64,000 nucleotides of DNA from CALCLY01 sp900552775 (GCA_937966555.1 CALCLY010000022.1:1-64000); one strand, 5' to 3'; positions 28,058 to 37,967 are shown, numbered from the stretch's first letter. The notes: generated by a model not told the origin, from the letters alone. Numbers and translations: made by a program.

Positions 28058-29308
28058 TTATTTGCTTGCTTTAACCTTTTTAAGATGAACAAATTTCGGA
28101 AGTCCGTCTTCTTTTACAAGCTGAGTTTCGCCCTGAATGAGCGGAAGAGCGTAGTCTATAAATTCCTGTTTCATTCCGTCGCCGTTTTCGTTTATCCATT
28201 CACGCGGAACTGTTTTTTCGGTGTTGGCAACAATATCAAGGTCAAAAAGTTTGATATTGCAAACATACTTACCGTTTTCATAGCTTCTCTCAAAACCAAC
28301 CATTTTATCCGTAATGCCGGCAACAGCATTTGTAACAGCAGCCTGTCCGGCAGCAAAGCTCTCGTCAATATCTGTCTGAGATGCGCAGTGAGCCGCACAT
28401 CTTTGAAGAAGTGAAAGCTCTATTCCGCGAACCTTGGCGCCTGTTTCGGCTTTAACAACATTTGCAAGGTAAGCCGCAAGACCGCCGAGCTGCGAGTGAC
28501 CGAAACTGTCCTTAGCCTGTGCAAGATCCGAGCCGTATTCGGAAATATACTTACCGTCCTTGTCATGAATACCTTCCGAAACAACAACAATGCATTTTTT
28601 CTGTTTAGCATAAATTTCTTTTACGCTCTTTAAGAACTTATCCATATCAAACGGAATCTCGGGAAGGTAAATAAGATCGGGTCCGTTGCCCTTAACTCCC
28701 GCAAGAGCCGATGAAGCTGTAAGCCAGCCTGCGTTTCTGCCCATTGCCTCAATAATTGTTATCATGCCAGTGTCATAAACTCTTGCGTCATGATAAACTT
28801 CCATTACCGATGTTGCAATGTATTTTGCAGCACTTGCAAAGCCGGGGCAATGGTCTGTTCCTGCCAAATCATTGTCTATTGTTTTCGGAATACCCATAAC
28901 GCGGCACTCATATCCGTTTGCAAGCATATACTTTGAAATCTTGTTGCATGTATCCATAGAATCATTTCCGCCGTTATAGAAGAAATAACGAACGTCATAT
29001 TTTTTGAATATTTCAAGAATTCTCTTATAATCCGTATCGTCATCAGCGGAATCCTTTAATTTGTAGCGGCAAGAGCCGAGAGCCGATGAGGGGGTATATT
29101 TCATAAGAGCAAGTTCGTCAGGATCTTCCGCACCCATATCTATAAGGTTATCGTCCAAAACTCCCTTAATACCGTTAAGCGCTCCGTAAACCTTTGTAAT
29201 ATCCTCAGAATCGAGAGCAGCTTTTATAGCGCCGTATGCGCTGGCATTGATAACCGATGTCGGTCCGCCCGACTGACCGATAATACATGCACCTTTAAGT
29301 GTTGACAT
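28058..29308 (-). CDS. pfp: Diphosphate-dependent phosphofructokinase (PPi-PFK)
   Basis: 416 residues. It catalyses reversible phosphorylation of fructose 6-phosphate using pyrophosphate. Both residues that select PPi over ATP are visible: Asp116 in G-G-N-D-S (ATP enzymes have Gly) and Lys142 in PKTIDND. The N-terminus has the G-Q-S-G-G-P-T loop. It is divergent from fba at 29528, and the pair with pfkA places the whole fructose 1,6-bisphosphate step here. The PPi enzyme saves ATP and can run in the gluconeogenic direction. Confidence 0.93.
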   Translation of the reverse strand: MSTLKGACIIGQSGGPTSVINASAYGAIKAALDSEDITKVYGALNGIKGVLDDNLIDMGAEDPDELALMKYTPSSALGSCRYKLKDSADDDTDYKRILEIFKKYDVRYFFYNGGNDSMDTCNKISKYMLANGYECRVMGIPKTIDNDLAGTDHCPGFASAAKYIATSVMEVYHDARVYDTGMITIIEAMGRNAGWLTASSALAGVKGNGPDLIYLPEIPFDMDKFLKSVKEIYAKQKKCIVVVSEGIHDKDGKYISEYGSDLAQAKDSFGHSQLGGLAAYLANVVKAETGAKVRGIELSLLQRCAAHCASQTDIDESFAAGQAAVTNAVAGITDKMVGFERSYENGKYVCNIKLFDLDIVANTEKTVPREWINENGDGMKQEFIDYALPLIQGETQLVKEDGLPKFVHLKKVKASK

Positions 29309-29466
29309 AATAATCTCCTATCTGCCGTCCTTATGCGGCTTAATATTTAAATACCGGGAATAAAATTTTCCCTAATCTTACATAATATAATATAGCATAT
29401 TTACAAGCAAAAATCAAATGTTTTTTGGCAAAAAAAGATATTTTTTATTTTTTTACGCAAAATCGC

Positions 29467-29494
29467 TTGACATTTTACCGATATATGTTAAAAT
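29467..29494 (+). promoter_or_regulatory. Promoter of fba
   Basis: TTGACA at 29467-29472, a 16-base spacer and TAAAAT at 29489-29494. The ribosome site AAAGGAGAG follows at about 29512-29520. Confidence 0.7.
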
Positions 29495-29527
29495 TATATC
29501 AAAAGAATTATAAAGGAGAGGTTTATT

Positions 29528-30463
29528 ATGCCACTTGTTACATCAACAGAAATGTTTAAAAAAGCTTATGACGGAGGATATGCCATAGGTGCTTTCAATG
29601 TTAATAACATGGAAATCATCCAGGGTATCACAGAAGCTGCAAAAGAAGAAAATGCTCCTCTTATTCTCCAGGTTTCGGCTGGCGCACGTAAGTATGCAAA
29701 TCACACATACCTTATGAAGCTTATCGAAGCCGCTTTGATCGAAACAGATCTTCCTATCTGTGTTCACCTTGATCACGGCGATACATTTGAACTTTGCAAA
29801 TCATGTATTGACGGCGGATTTACTTCGGTTATGATAGACGGAAGCCATTATAGCTTTGAGGACAACATCGCTATCACAAAGCAGGTTGTGGACTATGCTC
29901 ACGCTCACGGCGTTGTTGTTGAAGGTGAGCTCGGTCGTCTCGAAGGCGTTGAGGATGAAGTTAAGGTTGCAGCCGGCGAAGGTTCTTATACAGACCCCGG
30001 TCAAGTTGAAGAGTTCGTTGCAAGAACAGGCGTTGACAGCCTTGCAATTTCCATTGGTACAAGCCACGGTGCATACAAATTCAAACCCGGTCAGAAGCCG
30101 CAGCTTCAGTTTGACATTCTTGAAGAAGTTTCCAAGAGACTTCCCGGTTTCCCGATTGTTCTCCATGGTGCTTCATCTGTTATCCCTGAGTTTGTAAAGA
30201 TGATCAACGACAACGGCGGTAAAATGCCCGATGCTATCGGTATACCGGAAGACATGCTCAGAAAGGCAGCTTCAATGGCAGTTTGCAAAATCAACATAGA
30301 TTCCGATCTTCGTCTTGCTATGACAGGTTCCATCCGTGAGCACTTTGCACAGTATCCGGATCATTTTGACCCCCGTCAGTATCTCAAACCCGCAAGAGAA
30401 AACATCAAACGTCTTGTTAAACATAAACTCGTTGATGTTTTGGGTTGCAACGGCAAAGCGTGA
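29528..30463 (+). CDS. fba: Class II fructose-bisphosphate aldolase
   Basis: 311 residues; zinc-dependent cleavage of fructose 1,6-bisphosphate to glyceraldehyde 3-phosphate and dihydroxyacetone phosphate. H-L-D-H-G-D (His80, Asp82, His83) holds a zinc ligand and the catalytic Asp. EGELGRLEG (~137-145), the ISIGTSHGAYK loop and LHGASS carry the other metal and phosphate-binding residues. It has its own promoter and a strong AAAGGAGAG site. Divergent from the two phosphofructokinase genes whose product it uses. Confidence 0.96.
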   Translation: MPLVTSTEMFKKAYDGGYAIGAFNVNNMEIIQGITEAAKEENAPLILQVSAGARKYANHTYLMKLIEAALIETDLPICVHLDHGDTFELCKSCIDGGFTSVMIDGSHYSFEDNIAITKQVVDYAHAHGVVVEGELGRLEGVEDEVKVAAGEGSYTDPGQVEEFVARTGVDSLAISIGTSHGAYKFKPGQKPQLQFDILEEVSKRLPGFPIVLHGASSVIPEFVKMINDNGGKMPDAIGIPEDMLRKAASMAVCKINIDSDLRLAMTGSIREHFAQYPDHFDPRQYLKPARENIKRLVKHKLVDVLGCNGKA

Positions 30464-30505
30464 TTATCTAAAAGTTAATTACTGTATTGTCAGATAACAA
30501 GTAAC

Positions 30506-30568
30506 ATGCGACCGCCAAAAGCTGAGCGTATATTTCAGTGATTGACGGTCGTATTACTGTATTTTAAA
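30506..30568 (+). terminator. Probable terminator of fba
   Basis: ATGCGACCGCCAA (30506-30518) pairs with TTGACGGTCGTAT (30542-30554) with one mismatch and one G-T pair. An inner GCTGA/TCAGT stem sits inside. ATTACTGTATTTT follows. Confidence 0.55.
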
Positions 30569-30578
30569 TTTTTTTAAA

Positions 30579-30623
30579 ATTACAAAAGCGCAGCGGATTA
30601 CAAAAACCGCTGCGCTTTGTAAT
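30579..30623 (-). terminator. Terminator of YcdB/SLH gene
   Basis: ATTACAAAAGCGCAGCGG pairs with CCGCTGCGCTTTGTAAT (one bulge). The minus strand continues with TTTTAAAAAAA. It lies 24 bases past the minus-strand stop at 30648. Confidence 0.8.
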
Positions 30624-30647
30624 TTTGCTCCAAGCAAAACCTTATAT

Positions 30648-32606
30648 TTACTTTTTAAGATAATTATAAATCATTTGTGCCGCTTCACCACGTGTGATAT
30701 TTGCCTTGGGCGAGAATGTTCCGTTGCTGCCCGATATCACGCCGAGTCCTTTTGCTATTGCAACATATCCGACAAGAGAATCGTCTATTTCATTTTCATC
30801 GGAAAAACCTGTGTTGAATATGCCGTAAATTTTGGCAGCGTCAGAATAATTGCCAAGTACATCAATTAAGTATTTTACTGCCTTTTCTCTTGCCAAAGGA
30901 TCATTTTCCTTATAATCTTCCATATTTATTCTGTTTGCAGCGTAAAACGCTGTTTTGCTTATGTCAATACTGCGTCCGTCATAAACCACATATTCAAAAA
31001 TACTCTGTGACAGCAAGGCGGCAAAATCTTTCTGTGTAATTATTTCATCCGGTCTGAAGAGTCCGCCTTCAAAACCAACGCCGATATCCGCCAAAGTTTT
31101 TATTGCTTTTTCTGCATAATGGCCGTCAATATCAGTATACTTATAGTCCGGGGCATCGCCGGTTTCGGAAACAACACCGGAATAATCAAGTGTCTTACCG
31201 TTTTTTGCATCTATTCCGTAAAACCAGATGTTATCAAGCTGATAGACAAGTCTTGCTTCCTTTTGACCATGATTCCAAACATATTCCAATGTCGGTTCAC
31301 ATTTGTCAAAGAAAATTTTGTACGCATCGGCGTCCGTTATAATTCCGTCCGGATTTTCAAATGTAACGTCTTCTGAAAATCTGATTCCGAATCTTGTGAT
31401 TCTGCCGTTTTTCTTATCTTTCTGAGCTAAAATGCTGTCATTGTAAAAAGGTATTCCGTTTACAAAGCGAACTCTTTCGCCATCAAGCAGTTGTGTCTGC
31501 CCGGCATATTCTGAATAATATTTTGTTATAAATGCATCGTCATATTCAGTTTCTGCAACTGTATCGTCAAATGACCAGAAAGAAACAACCATACCCGACT
31601 TTGCATTTACCGTAGCATGAGCTGTAAGCTTATCGCCTCTAAAATACATGTTGATATAGTATTTATCCGATTCTTTGCTTACGGAAGTATTTTCACGCGT
31701 CAAATTCTCAACTCCGAATTCCGGAATACTTTTTACACGTTTTTCCGCTTCGTCAAAACTGAGCAGACCTTCAATGTTTTTAAGTTCTCTCATTTCGGCA
31801 TCGGAAAGTGTTGCCCCTGTTCCGTCAGCGTCAGACATTAAATCACCTTTTGCAGATGTCTCATTTTTGGGTATAGGACCTTCATCCTCTATGAATTTAA
31901 ACCTATCACCGCTGAAAGCGTCAATCAAATCAAATCCCGTCGGGACATAAACAATCTTAGCTTCCTTATTTTCACCGAAAACTCTGTAAACTTTCTCGAG
32001 AGCACCGTTTTCAAAAGATTTTTTTGCGCTGTCTATTGTCATGGCTTTCTCGGGTGCCGGAAAAGATGCGTTCTCCGTAAAAGAAAGAGAATACATATAT
32101 ATTTCACCGCTTACAGCGTTTACGGATACCGTAAGTTCGTCCGTGGTTTTTATATTATTTGCAAATCTTCTTGCATGAACATAATAGGTATCGCCGCGAA
32201 GATCCGTTTTATCGTCAAAAACAAATTCAGAAACAATTGAAGGATTTGCTTTTTCATTAAAAGCTACCGCAAGTTTTTTCGCTTCTTCGGCGGAAATTTT
32301 GGGAATGGTTTTTCCTATCCGCCAAGCTAAATCACTGTAACATGACTTGTACATGGATACAATAATACCGGAGCTCCTTACAGAAACATTCAAATACTTT
32401 TGATTTTTACTGTCTCTCCAATCGAATGAATAAACCGTCATGTTTTTGTCTTCTGATGTAGAGCTTGAAAATTCAGGGTATTCATCTCCGATTCCAAATC
32501 TTTCCTTGACAGACAAAAGTACTGCAGACATATCATCGTTTTGTGCAAATACGGAAGTAAACGACAAAAGCACGCAAATAGCAAGAAATAAAGCTGTTTT
32601 TTTCAA
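30648..32606 (-). CDS. Secreted YcdB/YcdC-repeat protein with SLH anchor
   Basis: 652 residues with a signal peptide (MKKTALFLAICVLLSFTSVFA). Residues ~30-230 and ~285-470 are two similar beta-rich repeats of the YcdB/YcdC (PepSY-like) type, e.g. KISAEEAKKLAVAF and LTVSVNAVSGEIYMYSLSF, repeated as LSFDEAEKRVKSI and AHATVNAKSGMVVSFWSF. The last ~160 residues carry SLH repeats (YTDIDGHYAEKAIKTLAD..., FSPKANITRGEAAQMIYNYL). Surface anchored; the YcdB domains may be protease-inhibitor-like or chaperoning, but their role is not established. Confidence 0.82.
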   Translation of the reverse strand: MKKTALFLAICVLLSFTSVFAQNDDMSAVLLSVKERFGIGDEYPEFSSSTSEDKNMTVYSFDWRDSKNQKYLNVSVRSSGIIVSMYKSCYSDLAWRIGKTIPKISAEEAKKLAVAFNEKANPSIVSEFVFDDKTDLRGDTYYVHARRFANNIKTTDELTVSVNAVSGEIYMYSLSFTENASFPAPEKAMTIDSAKKSFENGALEKVYRVFGENKEAKIVYVPTGFDLIDAFSGDRFKFIEDEGPIPKNETSAKGDLMSDADGTGATLSDAEMRELKNIEGLLSFDEAEKRVKSIPEFGVENLTRENTSVSKESDKYYINMYFRGDKLTAHATVNAKSGMVVSFWSFDDTVAETEYDDAFITKYYSEYAGQTQLLDGERVRFVNGIPFYNDSILAQKDKKNGRITRFGIRFSEDVTFENPDGIITDADAYKIFFDKCEPTLEYVWNHGQKEARLVYQLDNIWFYGIDAKNGKTLDYSGVVSETGDAPDYKYTDIDGHYAEKAIKTLADIGVGFEGGLFRPDEIITQKDFAALLSQSIFEYVVYDGRSIDISKTAFYAANRINMEDYKENDPLAREKAVKYLIDVLGNYSDAAKIYGIFNTGFSDENEIDDSLVGYVAIAKGLGVISGSNGTFSPKANITRGEAAQMIYNYLKK

Positions 32607-32705
32607 TTATACCAATCCTTTCATCTATAGAATTTCGCTTTATTCTGTAATTTAGACGAGACTCATTCCGAAAATGTTCCGGATTCTATAAATTTTTCTT
32701 AAGAA

Positions 32706-33212
32706 TTAAAATTCTTCATATTTTGCGCCGATTTCCTGCGCCATTTCTTTGATTTCATCCTTTGTTTTACCATTTGAAACCGAAAATGCACCCTTGGCGG
32801 CATAAAACGAAACATCACATCCGTCGCGCTTTACTTCCGTGCATGAACCTGAATTCTCCTCAAAAGAAGCTTTGGCTTTTTCGGCCTCATCTTCGTTTTT
32901 ATAAGTGTTTACGGTTTTTACGGAAACAATTTTATCATCTTTGTAATAATAGTTTAAAACTGTTTTAAGAGGTGAGCCCTCTGCCGCAGTGTCTCCGTTT
33001 TCAACTATTACCCTGACACCGCTGTCTGCCTTCTTTTCACCCTTTGAGGCAATATCCTCGTTTGATTTAACCTCTGTTTTCGGGGCTTGTGTTTCTTCCG
33101 ATGAAATATTTTCCGAAACATCCGAACTGTTATTTTCGTCAACCGTTGCTTTTTTGCCGCATCCGAAAAGAGCGAAAGACAAAGCAAAAAGTATGCACAG
33201 TATTTTTTTCAT
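32706..33212 (-). CDS. Lipoprotein of unknown function
   Basis: 168 residues. MKKILCILFALSFALFGCG is a lipoprotein signal with a lipobox ending in Cys18, so it is membrane anchored outside the cell. An acidic, Ser/Glu-rich low-complexity linker (~25-65) leads to a small alpha/beta domain (~66-168) with VIVENGDTAAEG and repeated lysines. I do not recognise the domain. It is 17 bases downstream of gatD on the same strand. Confidence 0.75.
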   Translation of the reverse strand: MKKILCILFALSFALFGCGKKATVDENNSSDVSENISSEETQAPKTEVKSNEDIASKGEKKADSGVRVIVENGDTAAEGSPLKTVLNYYYKDDKIVSVKTVNTYKNEDEAEKAKASFEENSGSCTEVKRDGCDVSFYAAKGAFSVSNGKTKDEIKEMAQEIGAKYEEF

Positions 33213-33229
33213 AATTAAACTACTCTCCT

Positions 33230-33946
33230 TTAAACATTAAATTTTCTTAAAAGTGAGCGCCTTGCGCTCTGTTCAAATTCATCGTCAAGCGGGCTTAATG
33301 ACACAGCACCGTATTTTTTTTCAAGAGCTTTTCTGAGAAGTTCATCGGCAACGGCTGGGTTTTTGGAAAGAAACGGTCCGTGCATATATGTGCAGTATGT
33401 GTTTTTATAACGCAGCCCTTCTGTACCGTCCTCGCCGTTATTGCCATGCCCTTTCAGAACTTTGCCGAGAGGCGTAAGTGAATCAATATACGTTCTGCCT
33501 GCGTGGTTTTCAAATCCTATCGCTTTATAACCGTTTATATCGGTTACTATATTTCCAATAAGTCTTTTTTCGCCTCCTTCGGTATAGTGAGGCAGTATTC
33601 CGAGCCCATCGATTTTTTCTCCGCCCGGTGTAACATAATACTGTCCGAGCATTTGATATCCGCCGCATATTGCAAGCATAACCCCGTTGTTTTCAATAAA
33701 ATCACGTATGCCCTCAATAATATTTTCACGTATATCTTTTTCAACGACACTCATCTCAAAATCCTGACCGCCGCCAAAAAAAACAATGTCATAATCGGAC
33801 GGAGTAAATCTATCTCCCGCCGAATAATTTATAACTTTTGCATTTATTCCCCTCTGTCCGGCTCTGCTTTTTAAAATCATAACATTGCCGATATCACCGT
33901 ACATATTCAAAAGCTCCGGATACAAGTGACAAATTGTAAGTTCCAT
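33230..33946 (-). CDS. gatD: Lipid II isoglutaminyl synthase, glutamine amidotransferase subunit
   Basis: 238 residues of the CobB/CobQ-like glutamine amidotransferase type. The nucleophile Cys94 is in A-I-C-G-G-Y-Q and the catalytic His189 in Y-M-H-G-P. It supplies ammonia from glutamine to MurT, which amidates the D-glutamate of lipid II to D-isoglutamine in the cytoplasm. MurT lies directly upstream (24 bases), the standard murT-gatD order in Gram-positive bacteria. Confidence 0.93.
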   Translation of the reverse strand: MELTICHLYPELLNMYGDIGNVMILKSRAGQRGINAKVINYSAGDRFTPSDYDIVFFGGGQDFEMSVVEKDIRENIIEGIRDFIENNGVMLAICGGYQMLGQYYVTPGGEKIDGLGILPHYTEGGEKRLIGNIVTDINGYKAIGFENHAGRTYIDSLTPLGKVLKGHGNNGEDGTEGLRYKNTYCTYMHGPFLSKNPAVADELLRKALEKKYGAVSLSPLDDEFEQSARRSLLRKFNV

Positions 33947-33970
33947 TATCTCAAATCCTTTCAGCCGGAA

Positions 33971-35311
33971 TTATTTCCAAACGTTTTTGATATATTTTTT
34001 CTTATGCAAAAATCTTCTGAACGATGTCATTGCAGTATACGTGGCAAAAAGATACAGCCTTCCCGTTATGTTTGTACGAACCGTATATAAAAGACCGTCA
34101 AAGTCATCACAAACATGGAATCTTCCCGTATCAAAACCTGCATACTTAAGCCTTATTGCCATATCGTACTGTCTTATTCCGCCGACAAGAATTTTCTCAT
34201 ATTGCATTTTAATAAGATTTTCAAAATGAACATCGTAAATCCATGAAACATCGGTTCCGTCGGCATATCTGTCATTCAAAAGAAATCCGAGATTAACTTT
34301 TCCGTCATCCGGCAAAACTGAATTAATTGCTTCGTTAAAACCGGCAGGGTTTTTAACGAGTATAAGGCGAACTTCACGCCCGTCTATCATGATTGTTTCT
34401 TGTCTTCCGAAGCGGCTGCCCTGGTTTTCAATACCGTTTTTTATATCTTCGGGGCAAACACCCAAAGCCCCCGCAACTGTTGCGGCGCAAAGAGCGTTAT
34501 AAACATTGTATGCACCGGGAAGCGGTATTTTTATTTCAAGGTCATCAAAAGACACCTCCGAGCCGTCCGCTGTAAACACAGGAACTTTATTTACGCCGAG
34601 AGAAAGCTGCGGTCTTTGTTTGCCGCATGACGGACAAGCATAATGTCCGAGATGATTAAAAGTTGTAAATCTGTATTGAAGCGGATTTTTGCAATCTTTG
34701 CAAAATCTGCCTTCTGCATTTATTTCTTCTTCCAAAACAAGATTCGGATTTACTCTGAACCCAAAATAATACTTCTTGCTTTCAGGCATAAAATCACAAA
34801 GCAGCGGTTCATCGCCGTTTAAAACCAGCGTAGCATCGGGAGCATTTTTGCACCCTTCGGTAATCAGTTTAAGTGTTGTATCAACCTCGCCGTATCTGTC
34901 AAGCTGGTCACGGAAAATATTTGTAATCGCTATTACGTCTGGCGTGATATCTTCCGTTATAAATCTTAAATATGCTTCATCCGCTTCAAGCACAGCAAAC
35001 GTTTTCTTTTTTGAAGGAATTAAGCTCATCTGTCTGATAAGGCAGGATGTTATTCCGTCTTTCATGTTTGCTCCGCTTGTGTTATTTATTACGCAGCTTC
35101 CGGTTTCCTTTAATATTGACACGAGCTCGGCACATGTTGTTGTTTTGCCGTTTGTTCCCGTGACAAGCACTATATTCATATTTTTCAAAAGGGTTTTAAG
35201 CAGTTTCGGTCTCATTTTCAAAGCAAGTTTTCCCGGCAGACTCGTACCGCCGCCGAAAATACCTGTAATGTATGAAACTATTTTACATAAAATTATAACT
35301 ACATAATCCAA
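33971..35311 (-). CDS. murT: Lipid II isoglutaminyl synthase, Mur-ligase subunit
   Basis: 446 residues. The Mur-ligase ATP loop is at residues 51-58 (T-G-T-N-G-K-T-T). A four-cysteine zinc ribbon is inserted in the central domain (Cys204, Cys207, Cys226, Cys229), a MurT hallmark. The C-terminal MurT domain carries DVSWIYDVHFE. It activates the alpha-carboxyl of D-glutamate in lipid II with ATP; GatD provides ammonia. The N-terminus (VVIILCKIVSYITGIFGGG) is hydrophobic and may touch the membrane. Confidence 0.94.
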   Translation of the reverse strand: MDYVVIILCKIVSYITGIFGGGTSLPGKLALKMRPKLLKTLLKNMNIVLVTGTNGKTTTCAELVSILKETGSCVINNTSGANMKDGITSCLIRQMSLIPSKKKTFAVLEADEAYLRFITEDITPDVIAITNIFRDQLDRYGEVDTTLKLITEGCKNAPDATLVLNGDEPLLCDFMPESKKYYFGFRVNPNLVLEEEINAEGRFCKDCKNPLQYRFTTFNHLGHYACPSCGKQRPQLSLGVNKVPVFTADGSEVSFDDLEIKIPLPGAYNVYNALCAATVAGALGVCPEDIKNGIENQGSRFGRQETIMIDGREVRLILVKNPAGFNEAINSVLPDDGKVNLGFLLNDRYADGTDVSWIYDVHFENLIKMQYEKILVGGIRQYDMAIRLKYAGFDTGRFHVCDDFDGLLYTVRTNITGRLYLFATYTAMTSFRRFLHKKKYIKNVWK

Positions 35312-35329
35312 AATTTATCCCACCTTTCA

Positions 35330-36118
35330 TTAATGCGCCAGTTCATGGGCAGCATTTACAACGCTATCAATGTCAATCTCAGCATTATCACCTTGAAGTT
35401 TTCCGTAAAGCAGATATTCAATATTCCCTTTCGGACCTTTAATCGGAGAAAAATCAAGTCCCAAAACCCCGAATCCGTTCTCCGCTGCATATGATAAAAC
35501 CGAATTAATAACATTTTTGTGCGTTTCTTTGTCTCTCACCACACCGTTTTTCCCGACTGATTCTTTCCCTGCCTCAAACTGAGGTTTAATTAAGCAGACG
35601 CATTCTCCGCCGCTTTTCATAAGCTTTGCCATAACGGGAAAAATCAGTTTAAGCGAAATAAACGAAACATCCACACTTGCAAAATCCAGACTGCATCCTA
35701 TATCCTCGGGTGTTACGTAACGTATATTTGTTCTCTCCATATTGATAACTTTATCGTTTGTACGAAGGCTCCACGCAAGCTGACCGTATCCCACATCGAC
35801 ACTGAATACACGCTCGGCTCCGTTTTGTAGCATACAATCCGTAAAGCCGCCCGTAGATGCGCCTATATCCATACAAACCTTATTTTGAAGGATTATCGGA
35901 AAAGACGCCATTGCTTTTTCAAGTTTTAATCCTCCGCGGCTTACATATTTTAAATGTTCACGTACTTCAATTTTATCGTCCGGCGTAACAAACGTTCCTG
36001 CCTTATCGGCTTTCTGTTCATTTACATAAACATTGCCGCTCATAATAAGAGCCTGAGCCTTGCTTCGTCCATCCGCAAGACCGTTTTCTGCCATATATAC
36101 ATCAAGTCTCTGCTTCAT
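35330..36118 (-). CDS. tlyA: TlyA-type rRNA 2'-O-methyltransferase
   Basis: 262 residues: an N-terminal S4 RNA-binding domain (MKQRLDVYMAENGLADGRSK..., ~1-60), then an FtsJ-like SAM-dependent methyltransferase with motif I as MDIGASTGGFTDCML (~78-92). Family members methylate cytidine 2'-OH in 16S and 23S rRNA. The start overlaps the end of dxs (36102-36118), so the two are translationally coupled. The dxs-tlyA pair is common in Clostridia and Bacilli. Confidence 0.92.
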   Translation of the reverse strand: MKQRLDVYMAENGLADGRSKAQALIMSGNVYVNEQKADKAGTFVTPDDKIEVREHLKYVSRGGLKLEKAMASFPIILQNKVCMDIGASTGGFTDCMLQNGAERVFSVDVGYGQLAWSLRTNDKVINMERTNIRYVTPEDIGCSLDFASVDVSFISLKLIFPVMAKLMKSGGECVCLIKPQFEAGKESVGKNGVVRDKETHKNVINSVLSYAAENGFGVLGLDFSPIKGPKGNIEYLLYGKLQGDNAEIDIDSVVNAAHELAH

Positions 36119-37949
36119 TTTTTAACATATCCTTTATCTTTTCGGCTATTTTTGACGCCGATAATCCGTATTTTACAAAAAGCTGCGTCTGTGTTCCCGC
36201 CGGAATAAACTCATCCGGGAAAGACAACGTCTTTATTTTGAATTCACAGCCGTTTTCAGCAGCATAAGCAAGTATTTTTTCTCCTACTCCTCCGCTTTTT
36301 ATATTATCTTCAACAGTAATAAGCAACCCCGTTTTATCAGCGCTTTTAAAAATCAAATCAAAATCAATCGGCTTTGCCGATCTTATATCTATAATTTCAG
36401 CTGAAATATTGCTTTTTTTAAGCTCATCTGCCGCCGAAATGGCATGTGATGTCATGGAACCCAAAGATGCTATGGTAACACTGTCACCACTTCGCAGAAG
36501 CGCCGCGTGTCCGAATTCAAAGTTCGGCGCATCAATTTCACCTGCCGCCCGTTTCGGATATCGCACAGCTATAGGTCCGTCATGGTCATTTACAGCATAA
36601 CGAATCATCGCATCAAGAGTTTTGCTATCCGACGGAGCAAGTACCGTCATGTTCGGAATGTGTGTAAGATATGACAAATCATAAATTCCCTGATGTGTCT
36701 CACCGTCCGCTCCAACAATTCCCGCTCTGTCTACAGCAAAAACAACATGCCTGTTGCCAAGTGCAACATCATGCATAATGCTGTCATACGCTCTTTGAAG
36801 AAAAGAAGAATATATTGCCGTAACAGGCGTAAATCCATTTTGGGCAAGACCCGCCGCAAAAGTAACTGCGTGCGCTTCCGCTATACCGGTATCAAAAATT
36901 CTGTCCGGAAAATTCTTAGCAAAGTCATCCAAACCGCACGATGAAATCATTGACGGACAAATGCACAAAACTTTGTTGTTTTCACGTGCCGCATCGCATA
37001 TGGTTTCCCCAAACTGTTTTGTAAATGTCAGCTCTTTGCACTTTGAAGGCGATACTCCGTGATATTTATCCGGCGAAAGCTCCGCCTCTTTATATCCTTT
37101 ACCTTTTGTGGTACAGACATGCACTATAACAGGACCTTGTATTTTTCGTGCCTCATCAAATGTATTGCAAAGCTTTTCAATATTATGCCCGTCCACCGGT
37201 CCAAGATATTTATAACCGAGCTGCTCAAAAACAACTCCCGGAGTAATCATGTATTTTATATAACCCTTTGTTTTTCTTATAACATTTTCAAGCTGCTTGC
37301 CCAAAAGCGGTATACTGTCCAAAACATTTACAGCTTCGCGCTTTACATTATAATACGAAGGTTTTGTTCTGACTTCGTTAAGATACTTGGCAAGCGCGCC
37401 CATGTTCTTTCCGATAGACATCTGGTTGTCGTTTAAAACAATTATTATTTTCTTTTTTGACTGCGAAATGCAGTTGATAGCTTCCATAGGCATACCGCCG
37501 GAAAAAGCCGCATCACCTATAACCGCTATCACTTCATTTTTTTCTCCGCGCAAATCTCTCGCACATGCGAACCCAAAGGCAACCGACAGCGATGTACCGC
37601 TGTGTCCCGTTTCAAAACAGTCGTAAATGCTTTCGGAAGGTTTTGGAAAACCGCTTATTCCGCCAAATGTTCTCAGAGTGTCAAATGCATCGCGCCGTCC
37701 CGTTAGGATTTTATGAGTGTAGCTCTGATGCCCGACATCCCAGATAATTTTATCGGACGGCGCATCAAAAACCTTGTGCAGCGCACAGGTAAGCTCAACC
37801 GTGCCGAGATTTGACGCCAAATGCCCTCCCGTTTTTAAAACGCTATCAATTAAAAACTCTCTTATTTCGCCCGAAAGCTCATAAAGAGAGTTAAAATTCA
37901 GTCTTTTTATATCTTCGGGGCTGCTGATAGAGGATAAAATATCACCCAT
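36102..37949 (-). CDS. dxs: 1-deoxy-D-xylulose-5-phosphate synthase
   Basis: 615 residues, normal length. It condenses pyruvate and glyceraldehyde 3-phosphate to DXP with thiamine diphosphate, the first step of the MEP isoprenoid pathway. Visible: W-D-V-G-H-Q-S-Y-T-H-K near residue 70, the ThDP motif starting VIGDAAFSGGMPMEA (Ala where Gly is common) through LNDNQMSIGKNMG, and the transketolase pyrimidine domain ending with DRAGIVGADGETHQG. It lies between tlyA and the OapA-like gene and may be on the same transcript as the RNA at 38579. Confidence 0.95.
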   Translation of the reverse strand: MGDILSSISSPEDIKRLNFNSLYELSGEIREFLIDSVLKTGGHLASNLGTVELTCALHKVFDAPSDKIIWDVGHQSYTHKILTGRRDAFDTLRTFGGISGFPKPSESIYDCFETGHSGTSLSVAFGFACARDLRGEKNEVIAVIGDAAFSGGMPMEAINCISQSKKKIIIVLNDNQMSIGKNMGALAKYLNEVRTKPSYYNVKREAVNVLDSIPLLGKQLENVIRKTKGYIKYMITPGVVFEQLGYKYLGPVDGHNIEKLCNTFDEARKIQGPVIVHVCTTKGKGYKEAELSPDKYHGVSPSKCKELTFTKQFGETICDAARENNKVLCICPSMISSCGLDDFAKNFPDRIFDTGIAEAHAVTFAAGLAQNGFTPVTAIYSSFLQRAYDSIMHDVALGNRHVVFAVDRAGIVGADGETHQGIYDLSYLTHIPNMTVLAPSDSKTLDAMIRYAVNDHDGPIAVRYPKRAAGEIDAPNFEFGHAALLRSGDSVTIASLGSMTSHAISAADELKKSNISAEIIDIRSAKPIDFDLIFKSADKTGLLITVEDNIKSGGVGEKILAYAAENGCEFKIKTLSFPDEFIPAGTQTQLFVKYGLSASKIAEKIKDMLKNEAET

Positions 37950-37967
37950 TCCCTTTATCCTTTCCGT

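Noticed and set aside
30506..30554. Relation between the GACCGCC hairpin at 30.5 kb and the palindrome at 26.7 kb
   Set aside because: Only a short GGTCGTA core is shared; arm lengths and loops differ, so it may be chance.
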